This document shows, in pieces, positions 22,830-27,618 of a stretch of 27,618 nucleotides of DNA. The translations under genes and the position numbers were made by a program. The DNA is from Thermoprotei archaeon. GTDB taxonomy: Archaea > Thermoproteota > Thermoprotei > QMSL01 > B3-G16. The notes beneath the pieces were generated by a model. The model was not told the DNA's origin, made no database searches, and saw nothing but the letters and a program-made list of their open reading frames with translations. Within the stretch, counting starts at the first letter, position 1; each line of letters starts with the position of its first letter. The stretch is from positions 1 to 27,618 of the forward strand of contig JAGGUS010000174.1 in NCBI GenBank assembly GCA_021158375.1, read 5' to 3'.

Positions 22830-23166
22830 CTATGAAGATTATTGACACAGTAAAAGAGTTATTCATACCATCCATCGTAGTTCATGAGTATACCTGGGTC
22901 ATGTTAAAATTAGTTCAAGCGACTCCTAGTTTCATCTTATTAAAAGTACGTGAATATCTTGAAGATCCGAGAACCACGTACATACTAGAGCCTACAAGAG
23001 CATTAGTTAACGCCTTAAAAATGCTTGAAAATATAAACAAGATGTAAAGGAAGTGAACGATTACATAATCCTTGCAGTGACCCTTCACTATAATCTAGTA
23101 TTAGCAACCTTCGATGAAAAGCTTAAGAGGATAGCTGTGAAGAGAGGATTAAGAGTAATTTCATAA
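22775..23166 (+). pseudogene. vapC: vapC toxin gene, start and frame lost
   Basis: The frame after a TGA at 22772 reads SYILVYDTIEDSEYHALAMK, IIDTVKELFIPSIVVHEYTW (conserved Glu), VMLKLVQATPSFILLKVREY and ends at TAA 23045-23047. One base away it continues DVKEVNDYIILAVTLHYNLV, LATFDEKLKRIAVKRGLRVI, TAA 23164-23166. Those pieces form a complete VapC except that the first strand with the catalytic Asp, normally just before S-Y-I-L, is replaced by a stop and altered bases, and a frameshift lies near 23040. It follows its broken antitoxin, so the whole pair is dead. Confidence 0.85.
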
Positions 23167-23200
23167 TCTAGTGTTATAGCCTATCAGAATTACTCTTAAT
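23148..23200. repeat. 13-bp perfect inverted repeat at the end of the dead vapBC
   Basis: attaagagtaatt (23148-23160) pairs exactly with aattactcttaat (23188-23200) across 27 bases. The left arm is inside the last codons of the vapC pseudogene. It could be a transcript-end structure or a trace of a duplication in inverted orientation. Confidence 0.45.
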
Positions 23201-23386
23201 TTGATGGAAAGTTTAGACACATAAGGTATCCAAAATTATTTAACTGTTAGTGCACGTATTATTGTATCATAAAGATTACATTGGGAAGCCGATTAGGCAT
23301 AATGAAAACTGAAACCCTACAAAACGGGGAAACTAAAGGTGAGTTAAGACCGCTTAATCTATCTTGAGATGAATCTATCTCATGAA

Positions 23387-23429
23387 AAATTATATAATGC
23401 ACTGGTATACGTATATACAGTGTATATAC
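23387..23429 (+). promoter_or_regulatory. TATA box and three abutting palindromes before vapBC
   Basis: The TATA-like aaattatataat spans 23387-23398. Right behind it are gtatac (23405-23410), gtatatac (23411-23418) and, after agt, a second gtatatac (23422-23429), each its own reverse complement, ending at the base before the vapB ATG. Tandem short palindromes over the transcription start are typical operator arrays for CopG-like repressors, so vapB autoregulation is the likely reading. Confidence 0.6.
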
Positions 23430-23681
23430 ATGAGTGATATAATAAGCGTCAGAGTGCCCAAGGAACTAAGAGAGAAGATGAAGAAGTTCAGCTATATCAA
23501 TTGGAGTGAGGTAATCAGAGAGGCTATTAAAAAGCGCATAGAGATCGAGGAAAAGAAACAACGTAAGATGAAGGCTGCTGAAGATATGGATAGAATCAGG
23601 AACAAAATATTACGACTATACGGCATTACTGATTACGACTCAAGCGAGGTGATTAGATACTGGAGAGAGTTAAGAAAATAA
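23430..23681 (+). CDS. vapB: VapB antitoxin, CopG/ribbon-helix-helix type
   Basis: The 83-residue protein from ATG 23430 begins MSDIISVRVPKELREKMKKF and SYINWSEVIREAIKKRIEIE, a clear ribbon-helix-helix domain and a paralogue of the orphan antitoxin at 4184 (shared I-N-W-S-E-x-I-R). The tail AEDMDRIRNKILRLYGITDY DSSEVIRYWREL is the toxin-binding part. An upstream in-frame ATG at 23382 would start before the TATA box and add unrelated residues, so it is rejected. Its TAA stop overlaps the presumed vapC start by two bases (ATAA). Confidence 0.88.
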   Translation: MSDIISVRVPKELREKMKKFSYINWSEVIREAIKKRIEIEEKKQRKMKAAEDMDRIRNKILRLYGITDYDSSEVIRYWRELRK

Positions 23682-24097
23682 TAGTAGTTGATGCTAGCGT
23701 AGCCGTTAAGTGGTTCGTTCCCGAGAGGTACTATGAAAAGGCACTAGAGCTCAGAGATGCATACCTAAATGGAAAAGTTGACTTAATCTCACCAAGTCTC
23801 ATAATATATGAGGTTGCCAATGCCCTCAGATTTCACAGAGTATACAAGCTAACTTTAGAGGATATAGTAAACGCTGTAAAGGATATTATTAACCTTGATA
23901 TTATCAGGAAGTTGACTTTAGAAGGCTGGCTAAAGGCAATCAAGTTATCAATAGATAAGGATATAAGCATATACGACGCCATATACGGAGCTATGACCCT
24001 AATCTTCAATGGCATTCTAGTTACTAGTGACGAGAAGCTTAGCGAAAGGATAAAAGATACGGTAAGAGTAGTAACATTAGATGAACTAAGTCTCTGA
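23678..24097 (+). CDS. vapC: VapC toxin, PIN-domain ribonuclease lacking a standard start codon
   Basis: The frame encodes a complete PIN protein: IVVDASVAVKWFVPERYYEK with D5, LIIYEVANALRFHRV with E45, SIYDAIYGAMTLIFNGILVT with D100, and SDEKLSERIKDTVRVV with D118 (numbered from 23678). Yet between the upstream in-frame TAG and D5 there is no ATG, GTG or TTG. The codons there are ATA CTG GAG AGA GTT AAG AAA ATA ATA GTA GTT GAT. The ATA at 23678 overlaps the vapB TAA (ATAA) exactly where other pairs show ATGA, and would give the standard N-terminus MIVVDASV. GTT 23669 (once GTG?) and CTG 23660 are alternatives. It is either started by a rare codon or silenced at initiation. No other damage is visible. 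Confidence 0.8.
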   Translation: MIVVDASVAVKWFVPERYYEKALELRDAYLNGKVDLISPSLIIYEVANALRFHRVYKLTLEDIVNAVKDIINLDIIRKLTLEGWLKAIKLSIDKDISIYDAIYGAMTLIFNGILVTSDEKLSERIKDTVRVVTLDELSL

Positions 24098-24168
24098 ATG
24101 CTCTAGAATTTCTATCACATATCGCTAGAATCCTGTATTCCAATCTCCTCTAAATTCGTTAATATAGA

Positions 24169-24693
24169 TTAAGCATCACCGTGAATGACGTAATGCATTA
24201 TATAGAGGAGAATTAGGAAGCCAATGAAATTTATACACCGGGAGATTATGTAGACTTCTGATTTTACTAGTAGAAGTGCATGAAGATGCATTACATAGCT
24301 GACCAATATTGATATGAAGGCTACTAGCAATAACAGGGAGCCCCTTTCCCTCACTCTTACACAGGCTAGAAACTGATTTGTCGTTATGTAGAAAAGCAAT
24401 ACTACGCCGATCGTCCGAGGTAATACATTGATGGAAATAGATCCTACTGGGATTAAGGGTACTCCAAGAATTTTCTTTATTTCTTCATGGTATCCTACCG
24501 CTATAAGCATGTATGCTAGTAGTTCTAGCAAAATCGATGTTAAGGCGGAATATGTGGATGTTAATGCTATAAGCATCCTTGCAGGTCTAGCTGCTAGTAT
24601 CAGAAATAGTATCAGATCATGACTTATAAGGCCTGTTGCAAGCAATAAGAAAACTGTATAGATGAAGAGAAAAACTCCTCTTAGATAGCTTAT
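24169..24693 (-). CDS. Small multi-pass membrane protein, start uncertain
   Basis: The minus-strand frame encodes five or six hydrophobic segments, for example ISYLRGVFLFIYTVFLLLAT, LISHDLILFLILAARPARML, LLELLAYMLIAVGYHEEIKK, VLPRTIGVVLLFYITTNQFL and LLLLVAFISILVSYVMHLHA, with charged loops. The first standard start, TTG 24645, falls in the middle of the first membrane helix, so coding surely extends upstream. The frame is open to TAA 24700-24702 and has only ATA 24693 as a plausible initiator (MSYLRGVFLF). It ends ILLYIMHYVIHGDA. The family is not recognised. It may be intact with a rare start, or an old gene that lost its ATG. Confidence 0.55.
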   Translation of the reverse strand: MSYLRGVFLFIYTVFLLLATGLISHDLILFLILAARPARMLIALTSTYSALTSILLELLAYMLIAVGYHEEIKKILGVPLIPVGSISINVLPRTIGVVLLFYITTNQFLACVRVRERGSLLLLVAFISILVSYVMHLHALLLVKSEVYIISRCINFIGFLILLYIMHYVIHGDA

Positions 24694-24848
24694 ATGCCTT
24701 TAGCGCATAATGGCGTATGGGCACAGCTGCAGCTCCTGAGATTAGATCAAAGCATGAAGTCATGAAGTATAGCAAAGCAAGCATGTGGATTATCTGACAT
24801 ATAATGCCTTAAATAGCTTCATAAGCGCTATAGACCATTAGTACACAT

Positions 24849-24858
24849 AATTTATATA
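24849..24858 (+). promoter_or_regulatory. TATA box of the pst operon
   Basis: The run aatttatata is centred about 33 bases before the pstS ATG (24887), giving a transcript with at most a short leader. No PHO-box-like repeat was noticed, so phosphate control cannot be read from the sequence. Confidence 0.5.
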
Positions 24859-24886
24859 GACTCGAAGAATGCCCCCATTAGGGAAC

Positions 24887-25492
24887 ATGAGGAAGCACCT
24901 AGCAATATCGTTAGTTGCAGTAATGATATTAGCATTCTCACCTAGAGAATGCTAATTCTTCTATCGATTCCATCCCTATCAGCTATTAAAGCTGACGCTA
25001 GAAGAGATTGGAAAGATATTTGCTGGGTATTATACTAAATGGAGCCAAGTTCGAGAAGACTTACCAGATAAGGAAATTATCGTATTCGTGCGAGAGCCTG
25101 GTTCAGGAACAAGAGCGACTTTTGAGGAATACTGCATGAAACCATTTGGATTTAAGGTAAAGACAGGAGCTATGGTAGTTCCTAGTAATCCCGCTATGAG
25201 GCTAAGCGTAGAGCAAACCCCATACTCTATAGGTTACGTCGGCTTGGGCTTCATTGAGGGAAACATTGATGTAGTTTATGTAGCCAAGGGGAAGAATGGC
25301 CCGCTTTACGCTCCAACTCGTGAAAATGTGAGAAAAGGCACTTATCCAATCTCAAGATTTCTATACCTAGTAACAAATGGTATCCCAGAGAGCGGATTCT
25401 TAATTGATAGGTTTATAGATTTCGTGAAAAGCCCGGTTGGTCAAGTGTTGGTCGAACAATGCGGTTATGTAGCCATTTATCCAAAAGAGTGA
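24887..25492 (+). pseudogene. pstS: PstS phosphate-binding protein with large internal deletion
   Basis: ATG 24887 begins a signal peptide MRKHLAISLVAVMILAFS, which stops at TAA 24953-24955. In the same frame the C-terminal half of PstS follows: LKLTLEEIGKIFAGYYTKWS, LPDKEIIVFVREPGSGTRAT with the phosphate-binding S-G-T-R loop, TPYSIGYVGLGFIEGNIDVV, and FVKSPVGQVLVEQCGYVAIY. The first lobe of about 90-100 residues after the signal (including the usual G-A-G-x-T/F phosphate loop) is missing. A 9-bp hairpin (agcattctc/gagaatgct, 24931-24953) sits at the joint. The operon therefore has no working binding protein here unless another copy exists. pstC follows 13 bases after the stop. Confidence 0.85.
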
Positions 25493-25505
25493 GAGGCGGA
25501 TATTA

Positions 25506-26420
25506 ATGGGCCTGAAAACGTCCAAATTTTCTATTTTAAAAATCCGAGCAAGGGAGAAAGTTGAGTTTTTATTGCTTATATTGTCATTTGTTCCAGTCTT
25601 AATCCTAATTTTAATAACTGCATTCGTTTTTAAGGAGGGATTACCCGCTTTTACGAAAATAGGTCTTCTTAACTTTTTATTTGGACGGAGATGGGCACCC
25701 TATTATGAAAGTTATGGTGCTCTCCCGCTTCTTTACGGCTCAATTATGATTGTTTTTGGAAGTTTATTGATCTCGATTCCACTTGGGGTTTCAGCAGCCA
25801 TATTTTTAGCAGAATATATCCCTCGTTGGATTGGGGATTTAGTAAAACCAATCATCGAATTACTTGCTGCGATTCCGTCTATAATTCATGGATTTTTCGG
25901 ACTTATGTTTTTGGCTCCCAGAATCGCAGAATTTTTCAATTTAAGCACAGGCAAGACAGCTCTAACTGCTTCAATAACCCTATCTATCATGGTTTTGCCG
26001 ACAATTGTAAGTATTTCAAGTGAGGTTATCTCAGCAGTTCCGATGGAATTTCGAAAAGCGTCAATAGCCCTCGGAGCAACGCGCTGGCAAACAATAAGAG
26101 GGGTTGTCTTACCAACAGCAAAGCCGGGTATAGTGGCGTCTATATTGCTCGCTTTTGGGAGAGCGATCGGGGAGACTGTAGCAGTATTAATGACCTGTGG
26201 TTGTGTACCACGCATACCTGATCCATTCTGGAACTATCTTGAGCCAGTACACGCTTTAACAGCTGCCATAGCCTTGGATATGGGGGAAGTTCCTATAGGC
26301 AGTTTGCACTACCATGCCTTGTTTGGTTTAGGGGTAATCTTGTTCGTCATTACGTTCATAACGAATACTATCGCAGATCTAATCATGAGAAGGGCTCCGA
26401 AAGGTGTAATTCAAGTATGA
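25506..26420 (+). CDS. pstC: Phosphate ABC transporter permease PstC
   Basis: The 304-residue membrane protein has six helices, starting FLLLILSFVPVLILILITAF, then GSIMIVFGSLLISIPLGVSA. The ABC-permease coupling loop is RKASIALGATRWQTIRGVVL PTAKPG, and the last part reads AFGRAIGETVAVLMTCGC, the G-R-A-x-G-E-T of Pst permeases. The C-terminal loop LHYHALFGLG precedes helix six. With PstA it forms the inward phosphate channel of the cell membrane, driven by PstB. ATG 25506 has gaggcgg about seven bases upstream. It overlaps pstA by ATGA. No damage is visible. Confidence 0.93.
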   Translation: MGLKTSKFSILKIRAREKVEFLLLILSFVPVLILILITAFVFKEGLPAFTKIGLLNFLFGRRWAPYYESYGALPLLYGSIMIVFGSLLISIPLGVSAAIFLAEYIPRWIGDLVKPIIELLAAIPSIIHGFFGLMFLAPRIAEFFNLSTGKTALTASITLSIMVLPTIVSISSEVISAVPMEFRKASIALGATRWQTIRGVVLPTAKPGIVASILLAFGRAIGETVAVLMTCGCVPRIPDPFWNYLEPVHALTAAIALDMGEVPIGSLHYHALFGLGVILFVITFITNTIADLIMRRAPKGVIQV

Positions 26421-27253
26421 GAAATCGACACATACAGGAAAAAGTCATTTCTCTTCTTTTAGCTACTTCAATCGTTATTATATTCTCCTTCTTTATTTGT
26501 ATCATCCTGTTTGTGGGGATAAATGGCTTACACGCAATAAGCTGGAAAATGTTGATTACAAGTGTTCAAAAAGGAGGAATTTTTGAATCGATTGTGGGTA
26601 CTCTTTACTTATTGACTGGAACAATAGCAATAGCCACACCGATAGGTATAGCCACTGCAGTCTATCTTGTGGAGTATGCTCCAAAAGGCAAGGTAAGCCG
26701 AATGATCACTCAAGCCTTGAATAATTTAGCTGGGGTTCCCTCTATAGTTTTTGGGCTCTTCGGATACGCCTTCTTTTGTAAATTCCTAAGACTAGGAATA
26801 TCTCTAATTTCAGGATGGCTAACACTAACATGTATGGTGCTCCCAATAATTGTTAAGAGTGCCCAGGAGTCCATAAGGATGGTGCCTAAAACCTTCAGAG
26901 ACGCAGCTATAGCATTAGGAGCTTCGAGATGGCAAACCATAAAGGACGTAGTACTCCCAACAGCAGCACCTGGGCTTATGACTGGTATAATTCTAGGGAT
27001 AAGCAGGGTCGCAGGCGAAACCGCAGCTATTCTTTTCACATGTTCCGTTTTCCTAACGAAAGGTTTGCCATCCACGCCCCTTCAACCCGTAATGGTTCTA
27101 ACGTATCACTTATACACACTATTGGTGGCTAGTCCAGGCGCCTCCTTAGATCGTGCTTTTGCAATGGCACTTGTTTTAGTAGGAGTTGTAGTTATGCTAA
27201 ATGCTCTTGCATATGCTGTGAGAATCGGCTACCGTAAAAAATGGGGGTGGTAA
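26417..27253 (+). CDS. pstA: Phosphate ABC transporter permease PstA
   Basis: The 278-residue membrane protein has six helices. Its landmarks are LLLATSIVIIFSFFICIILF (helix 1), GINGLHAISWKMLITSVQKG, GTIAIATPIGIATAVYLVEY, LAGVPSIVFGLFGYAFF, the coupling loop FRDAAIALGASRWQTIKDVV LPTAAPG, and ISRVAGETAAILFTC (the G-E-T-A signature of PstA). It pairs with PstC to form the phosphate permease. The ATG overlaps the pstC stop, so the two subunits are made together. It is intact. Confidence 0.93.
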   Translation: MRNRHIQEKVISLLLATSIVIIFSFFICIILFVGINGLHAISWKMLITSVQKGGIFESIVGTLYLLTGTIAIATPIGIATAVYLVEYAPKGKVSRMITQALNNLAGVPSIVFGLFGYAFFCKFLRLGISLISGWLTLTCMVLPIIVKSAQESIRMVPKTFRDAAIALGASRWQTIKDVVLPTAAPGLMTGIILGISRVAGETAAILFTCSVFLTKGLPSTPLQPVMVLTYHLYTLLVASPGASLDRAFAMALVLVGVVVMLNALAYAVRIGYRKKWGW

Positions 27254-27255
27254 AC

Positions 27256-27618
27256 ATGGTAATTAAGATAGAGGTTGAGAATCTAAACGTATGGTACGGA
27301 GACAATCATGTCCTAAAAGACATTAATATGAGGATTCCGGAGAGGAAAGTTACTGCTATCATCGGACCTTCCGGATGTGGAAAATCCACTTTCCTTATGA
27401 CATTGAATCGTCTAATTGATTTAATTGACAATGCACGTGTCAAGGGAAGAGTTTTACTCGATGGAAAAACATATACGACCAAGATATAGATCTTACATGG
27501 CTAAGGAAAAAAGTCGGTATGGTATTTCAAAAGCCAAACCCCCTTCCTAAGTCAATCTATGATAACGTTGCTTATGGTCCACGAATCCATGGAATCAAAG
27601 ATAAGGATACACTAGACA
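27256..27618 (+). pseudogene. pstB: PstB phosphate ABC transporter ATPase, frameshifted and cut by the window end
   Basis: ATG 27256 has ggggtgg about six bases before it and gives MVIKIEVENLNVWYGDNHVL, then IPERKVTAIIGPSGCGKSTF LM with the Walker A motif. The frame runs to GKTYTTKI and stops at TAG 27487-27489. With one more A in the A5 run at 27465-27469 the frame would read YDQDIDLTWLRKKVGMVFQK, PNPLPKSIYDNVAYGPRIHG, which is standard PstB including the Q-loop F-Q-K-P-N-P. The signature motif and Walker B lie beyond the window. A single homopolymer loss in an otherwise perfect gene could be a recent mutation, a slippage site or a sequencing error. Confidence 0.88.

Noticed and set aside
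25886..26215. 109-codon minus-strand frame opposite pstC, and a similar one opposite pstA (26710-27075)
   Set aside because: They are antisense shadows of conserved permease genes.

Overview
The window reads as genomic DNA of a thermophilic crenarchaeote (Thermoproteota). The reasons are AT-rich DNA with many ATA, AGG and AGA codons, TATA boxes placed about 25-35 bases before start codons (leaderless genes), frequent GTG and TTG starts, many VapBC and MNT/HEPN toxin-antitoxin pairs, an archaeal IS607 element, and the archaeal families PaREP1, DUF2139 and DUF4932. No rRNA, tRNA or CRISPR array was recognised.

Layout. 1-1059 is the 3' end of a large membrane-anchored surface protein. 1445-3099 is decayed DNA holding a multi-frame membrane-protein pseudogene and a broken tnpB. 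3362-8021 is a toxin-antitoxin island: two intact AbrB-type vapBC pairs, a CopG vapB with a gutted vapC, a dead GNAT acetyltransferase, an MNT-HEPN pair, a possible AbrB remnant and a HEPN-MNT pair. 8107-8886 is a ZIP metal transporter. 8929-10351 is an exported CARDB-repeat protein gene broken by a TAG and a frameshift. 10527-13205 holds another vapBC, a dead MNT gene, a further vapBC and a tnpB scrap. 13213-18324 (minus strand) carries a membrane-anchored glycoside hydrolase, a DUF4932 putative zinc protease, a probable DUF2139 beta-propeller and a small hypothetical ORF. 18374-18554 may be a molybdopterin oxidoreductase scrap. 18713-19270 is a membrane-anchored hypothetical protein. 19283-21241 is an IS607 element (tnpA + tnpB) with matching ends and an omega-RNA-like structured 3' end. 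It is followed by a PaREP1 gene and a truncated penicillin acylase. 22555-24097 is a dead vapBC and a live-looking vapBC. 24169-24693 is a small membrane protein. 24887-27618 is a phosphate-uptake operon, pstS (internally deleted), pstC, pstA, pstB (frameshifted and cut by the window end).

The main theme is turnover. About ten toxin-antitoxin loci in 21 kb sit beside transposon debris of at least three ages and at least a dozen pseudogenes. Intact toxin pairs keep all catalytic residues and overlapping start/stop codons, while decayed pairs usually lose the toxin by deletion or frameshift. Two single-event lesions, an A5-run frameshift in pstB and the pair of breaks in the CARDB gene, could be sequencing errors and need read-level checking. 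No proven new system was found. The best candidates for a second look are the hydrolase/DUF4932/DUF2139 block, the possible AUA start codons and the tandem-palindrome operator at 23405-23429.
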